From: JBGZFC01 sp964346495
GTDB taxonomy: Bacteria > Bacteroidota > Bacteroidia > Bacteroidales > Dysgonomonadaceae
NCBI GenBank assembly: GCA_964346495.1
Contig: CAYFUW010000064.1
Location: 1 to 12,056, forward strand
Reading direction: 5' to 3'
DNA length: 12,056 nt
Shown here piece by piece: positions 1 to 6,336 of the stretch; positions within the stretch are counted from its first letter, which is position 1, and every line of letters starts with the position of its first letter. The notes under the pieces were generated by a model. It was given only the letters and a program-made list of their open reading frames with translations. It was not told the origin of the DNA and did not search any database. Made by a program: the position numbers and the translations under genes.

Positions 1-30
1 ATGGATTAAAGGCTATTTTTAATTGAGTTA

Positions 31-62
31 TTCGACATATATCATTAATTTTTATATATTTG
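31..62 (+). promoter_or_regulatory. Bacteroidota-type promoter of the split protease genes
   Basis: TATATTTG at 55-62 matches the Bacteroidota -7 consensus TAnnTTTG exactly. A weak -33-like element, TTCG, lies at 31-34, about 20 nt upstream. Transcription would begin near 67-70 and leave a leader of about 18 nt before the ATG at 86. The motif match is seen in the sequence; its activity is inferred. Confidence 0.5.
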
Positions 63-85
63 TAGCTTATTAATAATAAAAATCG

Positions 86-481
86 ATGAAAAAATTTTAC
101 TTTACACTTATAATCACTTTTGCTGTTCTTTGTAGTGCTTTTGCACAGAAAGACTATTCTTCAATCTATTTTTATGTTCCTAAAAGAATTTCAGTTCTAC
201 CTGCAACCATGCATGTCTCGATAAATGGAACTCCAATAGGCGAATTGAAAAAGGGTGAATTGTTGGAGTATAGAATAACTTCTCCACAAAATATGCTGAT
301 AGAAGTTCAGGGACGAGGTAACGAAGTAATGTCAAAGCCGGCGGTTATAGAGTTGGAAGTGCTGGATGTTGAAGAGTACTATTACGAAGTAAAATGGACA
401 TTAAGCGGTATAAAATTCGAGAAAGTGCAATCTGTGCCACGTCGCTTAAAAGATAAAAATACAAACGTTATTACAACCTGA
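86..481 (+). CDS. Secreted small protein, probable N-terminal half of a split secreted protease
   Basis: The 131-residue product begins with a clear Sec signal peptide: MKK, a hydrophobic stretch, and probable cleavage after SAFA near residue 20. The rest is predicted mainly beta. It resembles the small beta domains (PEGA- or DUF2846-like) that carry an 'xVxINGTPIGEL' turn and a later 'E-YYYEVKW' strand; that resemblance is recalled, not computed. There is no catalytic motif. Its TGA at 479-481 shares one base with the ATG of the protease gene, so the two are co-transcribed and could be translationally coupled. The protease has no signal peptide of its own, and related Bacteroidota proteases are, as far as I recall, single secreted chains. 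I therefore infer that this is the exporting half of one ancestral gene. It could instead be a genuine separate periplasmic partner. Confidence 0.75.
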   Translation: MKKFYFTLIITFAVLCSAFAQKDYSSIYFYVPKRISVLPATMHVSINGTPIGELKKGELLEYRITSPQNMLIEVQGRGNEVMSKPAVIELEVLDVEEYYYEVKWTLSGIKFEKVQSVPRRLKDKNTNVITT

Positions 482-1185
482 TGGTTGCCGAGATGCAGGG
501 AGATGCAGCAAGTTCGGTACCAGGATTACGACCAGGCGGTTTTAGTTGGATGGCTAGCGGCACAGGCTTTTTTATAAATGAAAAAGGATATATCGCTACC
601 AACTATCATGTTATTGAAGATGCTTATGCTTATAAGGTGGAGGTTACATCGGGTAACGAATCTGAACCACAATCGTATCGTGCTGTAATTGTGAGCACAG
701 ATAGACAAAACGATTTGGCAATCCTGAAAATTGATGACGAAAACTTCAAACCTTTAAAAAGAATCAGGTATAATTTTAATACATCTATGAAAGATGTTGG
801 CACAGATGTATTTACGCTTGGATATCCACTAACAGATATTATGGGTGACGAAATAAAATATACCGATGGTGTAATAAGTTCACGCACAGGTTATCAGGGT
901 GATGTTACTACATATCAAATTACTGTTCCTATTCAACCCGGTAATAGCGGTGGTCCGCTGTTTACTTCCGATGGCGAATTGGTGGGAATTACATCATCGG
1001 GAATGGATAAACAGTTGGCAGACAATGCCAATTATGCAATAAAAACCATCTATTTGAAAACGCTTGTCGACTCTACAAACGATAAAATTAAACTACCGGA
1101 CTATACCAAAATGAGAAAATTATCAAGAACCGAAAAGATTAAGACTTTTTCTGATTATGTGGTTCTTATTAAGGTGAGGGAGTGA
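481..1185 (+). CDS. Trypsin-like (S1-fold) serine protease, apparently without its own signal peptide
   Basis: The 234-residue product has the full catalytic set of a chymotrypsin-fold peptidase of the S1C/HtrA-like kind. His43 lies in TNYHV, Asp78 in NDLAILKI, and Ser156 in PGNSGGP, preceded by the usual oxyanion-loop region. The N-terminal GTGFFI strand (28-32) and the C-terminal tail ending in VVLIKV fit Bacteroidota trypsin-like peptidase proteins. There is no PDZ domain after the protease fold. As annotated the protein would remain in the cytoplasm, because it starts directly in a linker and its frame is -1 relative to the upstream signal-peptide gene. In this frame the stretch 457-480 is also open, so a one-base slip anywhere there would yield a single secreted chain of about 365 residues. 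The fold and triad are certain. Whether the active product is separate or fused is not. Confidence 0.85.
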   Translation: MVAEMQGDAASSVPGLRPGGFSWMASGTGFFINEKGYIATNYHVIEDAYAYKVEVTSGNESEPQSYRAVIVSTDRQNDLAILKIDDENFKPLKRIRYNFNTSMKDVGTDVFTLGYPLTDIMGDEIKYTDGVISSRTGYQGDVTTYQITVPIQPGNSGGPLFTSDGELVGITSSGMDKQLADNANYAIKTIYLKTLVDSTNDKIKLPDYTKMRKLSRTEKIKTFSDYVVLIKVRE

Positions 1186-1193
1186 TGATTTTT

Positions 1194-1288
1194 AGTAGCC
1201 GTCAACTACATGTTGACTGCTACTTATAGCATTTATGGTTCTTGGTTGTAAATATTAAGTAGCAGCTAACTTTGAGTTAGCAGCTACT
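1194..1288. repeat. Pair of related imperfect hairpins (REP/BIME-like)
   Basis: Two 31-nt units lie 33 bp apart, at 1194-1224 and 1258-1288. Each has a 13-position stem with one central mismatch and a 5-nt loop. The outer stem AGTAGC/GCTACT is identical in both. The inner stem differs: GTCAAC/GTTGAC in the first and GCTAAC/GTTAGC in the second, which are two compensatory base-pair changes. The mismatch is C-T in one and A-A in the other, at the same place. The right arm of unit 1 can also pair with the left arm of unit 2 over 8 bp. Placement after a stop codon between convergent genes is typical of REP-like elements. Confidence 0.7.
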
Positions 1289-1322
1289 GTGAGATGACAA
1301 TAAAGATTGCAAAAATAACATA

Positions 1323-1349
1323 AAAGCCGAGATTCCAAATCTCGGCTTT
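1323..1349. terminator. Bidirectional intrinsic terminator between convergent genes
   Basis: A perfect 12-bp stem, AAAGCCGAGATT with its complement AATCTCGGCTTT, closes a 3-nt loop. On the minus strand the stem runs into TTTTATGTTATTTTT, a good U-rich tail for the TPR/glnS transcript. On the plus strand the tail is shorter but could still end the protease transcript. Confidence 0.85.
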
Positions 1350-1370
1350 ATTGTGTCTATTGTCTTATTA

Positions 1371-2798
1371 TCAATACTTTATATTCTTAAACAACACTCT
1401 GTTTTCTCTTGCATCATTTAGTCGCGATAGTAACATCTCTCTCGAAAAAGTAGAGAAGTCACTGCTGTCGCTCGACATAATGGTGGCTAACAGATTGCGA
1501 AGCTCGTTGTCGGAGAATTGTTCAACAACTTCATCAAAAGGCTCTTTAAGTCCAATCTCGAAAAGAACAAAAGCAAGTCTTGCTCTGGCTGTAGGGAAGT
1601 CGGGTTCGAGTTCCAATATTTCTCTTAAATAGATAACTGCCTGTTCATATTTCCCTTGCGCAACACTTATATTTGCCAATCTATCCAATATCTCTTCGTT
1701 TCCTTCAGATATCAATGCAGCTTTCATATAGGCAGACTCAGCTCTTTTATAATCATTATCATAAAAAGCCAATTCGCCTTCAAGCATATAGTAGTCGAGT
1801 GTATCTTGTTCGTCGGCAGGGATTTGAGAGAAAATTTGCTTAGCTGTGGCGTACTCTTTTTTACTTACATATACGAATGCGCGTTTGCTCATTATCCCTT
1901 TCGGACCAAAAATGGTTTCTCGTTGGTCGAGCAACTGCATCATTTTATCGTAGCTTCCCATAGCTTCGTATGCTTCCATCAGAGAGTCATACAAAACTTC
2001 ATCGTTTGGCGATTCGTTTACACACTCTTCGAAAATTCGGGCAGCCTCTTCCGCGTTATCGTTTAAGAAAAGTGTAAGAGCCTTCATTTTAAGAACGGAC
2101 AGATCTTTTTCATGTATTGTGAGCGCGAAATCGAATGAGTCTAAAGCTTTATCAAACTGTTCGTTCATAGAATAGAGTTTACCGATATTTACCCAACCGT
2201 CGAAAGAGTAGGGGTCTATATCGAGCAATCTGTTATTGAAATCGATTGCTTTTTGAAAATGACCTTTCATTTCGTAAGCATAAGCCAAATCGGTAAGTGC
2301 TTCTACGTTAGTGTCTTCAATTTTGAGGCTCTCTTCAAGGAAAGAGAGAGCACGGTCGAAATCGTCGATATCGTTAAAAAGATATCCAACTTCGGTAATA
2401 AAATAGTAAAACTCGCTTGCAGAAAGCTCTCTTTGCAAGGTGTTGTTTATAAGTTTGTCCGCCTCGGCATTCTCGTTAAGATGCAGATAGCACTCTATTT
2501 TGAGTAGCGGATGGTCTATTTCGCTATCGTCTGAAATCGAATCCAAAAGAGATAGAGCTTCCGGGTACTGTTCCGATAAAACAAACATTTTTGCTTTCAT
2601 CAACAACAGCTCTATATTACCCGGATGCATCGACAATCCAAGCTCAACCAAAGAGTTAGCTTCTTCGCTATCGCCTTCGGATTCATAGAAATCGGCTAAT
2701 GCGGCAAATTCATCGGCATCGAAATAGATATTCTTGCCGATTAAGAGCATTTGCTCGTATTTGTCGAGGAGGGATTGTATGTCAATGTCTTCGTCCAT
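1371..2798 (-). CDS. Tetratricopeptide-repeat (TPR) protein
   Basis: The 475-residue acidic protein is built almost entirely of degenerate TPR units. Examples are residues 28-61 (AALADFYESEGDSEEA...), a mid-protein run with LTDLAYAYEMKGHFQKAI and GWVNIGKLYSMNEQFDKAL, and a C-terminal unit with LANISVAQGKYEQAV. It has no signal peptide or membrane segment, so it is cytoplasmic and presumably a protein-protein scaffold. No specific partner can be named. The ATG start is unambiguous. The gene lies downstream of glnS and a four-helix-bundle gene on the same strand, and probably shares their transcript. The 15-49 nt before its start are occupied by a 7-bp repeat array, so its translation-initiation region is made of repeat sequence. 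It ends at the convergent terminator. Confidence 0.9.
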   Translation of the reverse strand: MDEDIDIQSLLDKYEQMLLIGKNIYFDADEFAALADFYESEGDSEEANSLVELGLSMHPGNIELLLMKAKMFVLSEQYPEALSLLDSISDDSEIDHPLLKIECYLHLNENAEADKLINNTLQRELSASEFYYFITEVGYLFNDIDDFDRALSFLEESLKIEDTNVEALTDLAYAYEMKGHFQKAIDFNNRLLDIDPYSFDGWVNIGKLYSMNEQFDKALDSFDFALTIHEKDLSVLKMKALTLFLNDNAEEAARIFEECVNESPNDEVLYDSLMEAYEAMGSYDKMMQLLDQRETIFGPKGIMSKRAFVYVSKKEYATAKQIFSQIPADEQDTLDYYMLEGELAFYDNDYKRAESAYMKAALISEGNEEILDRLANISVAQGKYEQAVIYLREILELEPDFPTARARLAFVLFEIGLKEPFDEVVEQFSDNELRNLLATIMSSDSSDFSTFSREMLLSRLNDARENRVLFKNIKY

Positions 2799-2804
2799 GT
2801 CACT

Positions 2805-2839
2805 GTTTCGAGTTACGTGTTACGCGTTGCGTGTTATGG
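2805..2839 (+). repeat. Array of five 7-bp units (left flank of the four-helix-bundle gene)
   Basis: GTT recurs at 2805, 2812, 2819, 2826 and 2833 without a spacing error, with unit consensus GTTnCGn (for example GTTACGT, GTTGCGT). The flanking positions 2798 and 2840 break the pattern, so the array has exactly five units. It begins 6 nt before the TPR start codon (on its 5' side) and contains the stop codon of the four-helix-bundle gene at 2834-2836. It is inverted relative to the array at 3239-3273. Confidence 0.8.
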
Positions 2840-3214
2840 GGTTGGAAAGTCATTCCACTTTTGTTCAACATATTTAATAAAAGCGTTTATTTTGGTTCCT
2901 AATACATCATATTTTTGTTGCAGAGGTACAAATGTTTCTTGTAAATTTGGATATAGTCTGATAATTTTTTCAATATGATTTATTGTTTCATCGTTACTAG
3001 AATGAGAATGAGTGAGGAATTTCAAAAAATCCTGTTTGTATTTCTTTCTACCGTAACCTTCAACAATATTGGAGTTTACAGAATCGGCAGAACGCCTCAG
3101 TTGCGAACCCAATTCATATAATTCATACTTAGGCAGTAAAAAAGATGCTTTATGAGTCTCTATAAACAGTTCAAAAGAAATATTATAGATATCTAAGTCC
3201 TTGTAACTTTTCAT
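2834..3214 (-). CDS. Four-helix-bundle protein of the S23/IVS family
   Basis: The 126-residue product is all-helical and carries the family's hallmark segment QLRRSADSV..NIVEGYGR at residues 38-56. This is followed by the K(Q)DFLKFLTHSHSS helix and a C-terminal helix. The length matches the usual 115-130. The family includes proteins encoded in 23S rRNA intervening sequences and the Avd accessory protein of diversity-generating retroelements. The fold is a basic, nucleic-acid-binding pentamer where studied. Here there is no reverse transcriptase or template repeat nearby, so a DGR role is not supported. The gene lies between glnS and the TPR gene and is bracketed by inverted five-unit 7-bp arrays. 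Its stop codon falls inside the left array. This suggests a later inserted cassette; its function is unknown. Confidence 0.87.
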   Translation of the reverse strand: MKSYKDLDIYNISFELFIETHKASFLLPKYELYELGSQLRRSADSVNSNIVEGYGRKKYKQDFLKFLTHSHSSNDETINHIEKIIRLYPNLQETFVPLQQKYDVLGTKINAFIKYVEQKWNDFPTP

Positions 3215-3238
3215 ATACCTATTTACTTAAAATATAGA

Positions 3239-3273
3239 ACAAAACCCGCAACACGTAACTCGCAACACGTAAC
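3239..3273 (-). repeat. Array of five 7-bp units (right flank of the four-helix-bundle gene)
   Basis: AAC recurs on the plus strand at 3243, 3250, 3257, 3264 and 3271, which is GTT every 7 nt on the minus strand. The units alternate GTTACGT and GTTGCGA/GTTGCGG. It starts 4 nt after the glnS stop codon. It shares the consensus GTTnCGn with the array at 2805-2839 and lies in the opposite orientation. The positions one step outside do not continue the pattern. Confidence 0.8.
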
Positions 3274-3277
3274 AAAT

Positions 3278-4969
3278 TTACTGCTGCTTCTTCCAGGAAT
3301 CTTTCAATGCTACGGTACTATTGAATACCATATTTTCGGGAGTTGAATCCTTATCTACGCAGAAATAGCCGATACGTTGAAACTGGAATGTATCGCCGGG
3401 TTTTGCATCTGCCAGGTACTCTTCCAACTTGCAGTTCTGTTTTACAATAAGCGATTCGGGATTCATTAATTCTGTAAAATCTTTTTCTTTGTCAGCCAAC
3501 GGGTCTTCCACGCTAAAAAGTCTGTCATACAAACGAACTTCGGCATCAACGGCGTGTGGAACAGATACCCAGTGAATAGTGCCTTTTACTCTTCTGTTGG
3601 CTTCGGGCATACCGCTACGAGTTTGTGGGTCGTACTCTGCATACACTTCGATAACGTTTCCGTTTTCATCTTTTTTGCAACCGGTACATTTCACGATATA
3701 AGCATTTTTCAAACGCACTTCGTTGCCGGGAGTTAAACGGAAGTATTTTCTTGGTGCATCTTCCATAAAATCATCGCGCTCTATCCAAAGTTCGCGAGAG
3801 AATTTAATCATACGGCTTCCCATCGATTCATCTTCGGGATTGTTGATGGCTTCCATCTCTTCCACCTGATTTTCGGGATAGTTAGTGATGATTAATTTTA
3901 TCGGGTCGATAACACCTGAAACACGCATTGTGTGAGCATTTAAGTCTTCACGTACGGCATATTCTAACAATGAAAAATCGTTGATACCGTCATATTTTGT
4001 GTAACCGATTCTATCGATAAAATTGCGGATTGATTGCGGTGTATATCCTCTTCGACGCATTCCGCAAAGTGTCGGCATTCGTGGGTCGTCCCATCCGTTA
4101 ACAAGTTTTTCCTGAACAAGTTGCAACAATCTGCGTTTGCTCATAACGGTGTAGGTCAAATTCAAACGATTGAACTCGGTTTGACGCGGACGGTAGTCAT
4201 CTGTAGCTAATTGGTCGATAAACCAATCGTATAGCGGACGATGCACCTCAAATTCCAACGTGCAGAGCGAGTGCGTTACACCCTCGAAATAGTCCGATTG
4301 TCCGTGAGCGAAGTCGTACATGGGATAAGCTTTCCATTTTGTTCCCGTACGGTGGTGAGGAATATGAATAACACGATAAATAATCGGATCGCGGAAGTGC
4401 ATATTGCTTGATGCCATATCAATTTTAGCACGCAATACCATTTCACCTTCCTTGATTTCGCCTGTATTCATTTTTTCGAATAGTTCCAATGACTCTTCGA
4501 TTGGACGATTTCTAAACGGGCTGTGAGTTCCCGGTGTGGTTGGAGTGCCTTTTTGTTTAGCAATCTCTTCCGATGATTGTTCGTCGATATAAGCTTTATC
4601 TTCTTTTATAAGCTTCACCGCGAAATCCCACAATTGTTGAAAATAGTCCGATGCGTAATAGATGTTTTCCCAATGAAAACCTAACCATTCGATATCTTCC
4701 ATTATGGAATCAACATACTCAACATCCTCTTTCACAGGGTTTGTATCGTCGAAACGAAGGTTACAGATTCCATTATATTTTTCGGCTATACCAAAGTCCA
4801 AGCAGATAGCTTTGGCGTGTCCGATATGTAAATAACCGTTTGGCTCAGGCGGGAATCGGGTTTGTACACGTCCGTCGTTTTTGCCTTCACGCAAATCGTT
4901 TTCTACCATTTGTTCGATAAAGTTGAGCGATTTTTTTGGTTCCTCAACTGTGTGATTTAGCTCGTTCAT
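3278..4969 (-). CDS. glnS: Glutaminyl-tRNA synthetase
   Basis: The 563-residue class I synthetase charges tRNA-Gln with glutamine in the cytoplasm; E. coli GlnRS has 554 residues. The HIGH signature HIGH is at 48-51 inside PPEPNGYLHIGHAKA. The KMSKS equivalent is VMSKRR at 275-280, the form typical of GlnRS. FDDTNP at 73-78, YPMYDFAH at 215-222 and the THSLCTLEFE segment are also GlnRS-type. The C-terminal part is the two-barrel anticodon-binding domain, starting near residue 340. The gene is intact. The start ATG is well placed, and a dispersed 20-bp repeat lies 36-73 nt upstream. The four-helix-bundle and TPR genes follow on the same strand, separated from glnS by a repeat array that begins almost at the stop codon. 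GlnRS rather than indirect Glu-tRNA amidation is usual for Bacteroidales. Confidence 0.97.
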   Translation of the reverse strand: MNELNHTVEEPKKSLNFIEQMVENDLREGKNDGRVQTRFPPEPNGYLHIGHAKAICLDFGIAEKYNGICNLRFDDTNPVKEDVEYVDSIMEDIEWLGFHWENIYYASDYFQQLWDFAVKLIKEDKAYIDEQSSEEIAKQKGTPTTPGTHSPFRNRPIEESLELFEKMNTGEIKEGEMVLRAKIDMASSNMHFRDPIIYRVIHIPHHRTGTKWKAYPMYDFAHGQSDYFEGVTHSLCTLEFEVHRPLYDWFIDQLATDDYRPRQTEFNRLNLTYTVMSKRRLLQLVQEKLVNGWDDPRMPTLCGMRRRGYTPQSIRNFIDRIGYTKYDGINDFSLLEYAVREDLNAHTMRVSGVIDPIKLIITNYPENQVEEMEAINNPEDESMGSRMIKFSRELWIERDDFMEDAPRKYFRLTPGNEVRLKNAYIVKCTGCKKDENGNVIEVYAEYDPQTRSGMPEANRRVKGTIHWVSVPHAVDAEVRLYDRLFSVEDPLADKEKDFTELMNPESLIVKQNCKLEEYLADAKPGDTFQFQRIGYFCVDKDSTPENMVFNSTVALKDSWKKQQ

Positions 4970-5004
4970 ATATTTTGAGTTTTATTTTGTTCTTTATTTT
5001 TTCA

Positions 5005-5042
5005 CGCGAAGTTCGCAAAGATTTCGCGAAGTTCGCAGAGAT
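5005..5042. repeat. Two tandem copies of an 18-bp motif with 20-bp period
   Basis: CGCGAAGTTCGCAAAGAT at 5005-5022 recurs at 5025-5042 with one change (G for A). Each unit contains the near-palindrome GCGAAGTTCGC. It lies in the leader or promoter region of glnS. On the minus strand the junction of the copies reads AATCTTTG, one base away from the TAnnTTTG promoter element. From memory, similar 'CTTTGCGAACTTTGCG' phrases are scattered through Bacteroidota genomes; I could not check this here. Confidence 0.7.
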
Positions 5043-5100
5043 GTATTTTGTATTTTAATAATTTTATACTTCCGTTTTTATTTTGCACAATTTTTAATTC

Positions 5101-5187
5101 CCTCAAATTTTGAGGAATAACTTAGTCCATTTTTTAAATCCTTTCGAAATCGACGGGTTTAAAGTGGTCGAATTCGACAACTTTGAA
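5101..5187. other. Two palindromes in the tsaD-glnS gap
   Basis: CCTCAAATTTTGAGG at 5101-5115 is a 7-bp palindrome around one base. At 5167-5178, GTCGAATTCGAC is a perfect 12-bp palindrome. After one mismatch its flanks AAAGT (5161-5165) and ACTTT (5180-5184) continue the pairing, giving a dyad over 5158-5187. It begins about 36 nt after the tsaD stop on the coding strand. Neither has a following U-run, so a terminator role is weak. An operator or mRNA-end hairpin is possible. Confidence 0.45.
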
Positions 5188-5222
5188 TGTTATTTTCTTT
5201 TTTCAGTCAATATAATTCTTAA

Positions 5223-6254
5223 TTAAATAGAAACCCTCGCATACGGTACCGTATCATACCCACAAAATTCGCCATTCAGATATTTATAATATCCCGAAAT
5301 AGCCACCATTGCAGCATTATCGGTTGTGTAAGCGAACTTTGGAATATGAATTTTCCAACCGTATCGTTTGCTGTAATCTTCAAACGCTTTTCGTAACCCG
5401 GAATTTGCCGAAACACCTCCTGCAACGGCAACCTCTTTTATTTTCAACTCTTTTGTGGCTTTGTACAGTTTATCCATCAGAATATCAACGATGGTTTTCT
5501 GTAACGAAGCACACAAATCTGCTCTGTTTTTTTCGATAAAATCGGCATCGTTTTTCAGTTCATCGCGCAGAAAGTAGAGAAACGATGTCTTCAATCCGCT
5601 AAAACTATAATCGAAACCATCAATACGTGGCTTACTGAATTTGAATTTTTCGGCATCACCCTCTTTTGCAAGTTTATCGACTATCGGTCCGCCCGGATAG
5701 CCTAAACCCATAACTTTGGCACACTTGTCGAATGCTTCGCCTGCGGCATCGTCAATGGTTTGTCCGATAATTTCCATGTCGTGGTGCGATTTCACCAAAA
5801 TTATTTGCGAATTTCCACCCGATACCAATAGGCAAAGAAACGGAAAATCTGGTTGATTTGTGTCGTTTTCATCCTCTTTAATAAAATGTGCCAACACGTG
5901 TGCCTGTAAGTGATTTACATCAATCATCGGAATATTTAGAGCCGATGAAAAACCTTTTGCAAATGATGTTCCCACAAGCAACGAACCCAACAGTCCCGGT
6001 CCGCGAGTGAAAGCGATTGCCGACAGCTCCGACTTATCTATTCCTGCCTGTTTCAATGCATCGTGAACCACGGGAATAATATTTTGCTGATGCGCACGTG
6101 ATGCCAATTCGGGCACCACGCCACCGTAACGCTCGTGAACCGCTTGCGATGCAATCACGTTAGAGAGAATCACTCCATCGCGAATTACCGCTGCCGAAGT
6201 GTCATCACAAGATGATTCTATGCCTAAAATTGTTATCAATTTATCAAATTCCAA
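5223..6254 (-). CDS. tsaD: tRNA t6A37 threonylcarbamoyltransferase TsaD
   Basis: The 343-residue product is the Kae1/TsaD subunit that, with TsaB and TsaE, transfers threonylcarbamoyl from TC-AMP to A37 of ANN-decoding tRNAs. The ASKHA-fold signatures are all present: LGIESSCDDTS at 10-20, the metal-binding HLQAH with His115 and His119, LVSGGNSQIILV, DDAAGEAFDKCAKVMGLGYPGGP, and VAGGVSANSGLR. Length is normal (E. coli 337). No in-frame ATG exists before the conserved core. The frame offers TTG at 6254 or TTG at 6239; the latter would begin directly before ITILGIESS and fits the usual N-terminus better. A TAnnTTTG promoter element at 6265-6272 leaves a very short leader, so initiation may be nearly leaderless. 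The gene appears monocistronic. Confidence 0.95.
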   Translation of the reverse strand: MEFDKLITILGIESSCDDTSAAVIRDGVILSNVIASQAVHERYGGVVPELASRAHQQNIIPVVHDALKQAGIDKSELSAIAFTRGPGLLGSLLVGTSFAKGFSSALNIPMIDVNHLQAHVLAHFIKEDENDTNQPDFPFLCLLVSGGNSQIILVKSHHDMEIIGQTIDDAAGEAFDKCAKVMGLGYPGGPIVDKLAKEGDAEKFKFSKPRIDGFDYSFSGLKTSFLYFLRDELKNDADFIEKNRADLCASLQKTIVDILMDKLYKATKELKIKEVAVAGGVSANSGLRKAFEDYSKRYGWKIHIPKFAYTTDNAAMVAISGYYKYLNGEFCGYDTVPYARVSI

Positions 6255-6264
6255 AATAAGAGTA

Positions 6265-6272
6265 CAAAGATA
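6265..6272 (-). promoter_or_regulatory. -7 promoter element of tsaD
   Basis: On the minus strand the sequence is TATCTTTG, a perfect TAnnTTTG. It lies 10 nt upstream of the TTG at 6254 and 7 nt beyond the T-tract of the upstream terminator. I see no good -33 TTTG at the usual spacing. The same TATCTTTG octamer precedes ettA. Confidence 0.5.
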
Positions 6273-6279
6273 ACATAAA

Positions 6280-6315
6280 AAAAGTGTTCTATCGATATTT
6301 CAATAGAACACTTTT
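6280..6315 (-). terminator. Intrinsic terminator of the SDR gene
   Basis: A perfect 13-bp stem (AAAAGTGTTCTAT with ATAGAACACTTTT) closes a 10-nt loop. On the minus strand it is followed by a run of T, giving CACTTTTTTTATG. It starts 21 nt after the SDR stop codon and insulates tsaD from read-through. Confidence 0.88.
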
Positions 6316-6336
6316 CAATTCGATAAATTGGAAAAT

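Noticed and set aside
630..887. Minus-strand open frame opposite the protease gene
   Set aside because: It lies opposite the catalytic core of a well-supported protease and has no family features, so it is a shadow frame.
2834..3214. Diversity-generating retroelement suggested by the Avd-like four-helix bundle
   Set aside because: There is no reverse transcriptase, no template/variable repeat pair with A-to-N differences, and no C-type lectin target in the window.
2805..3273. CRISPR array
   Set aside because: The repeats are 7 bp without spacers and occur in two short inverted groups. No cas gene is present.
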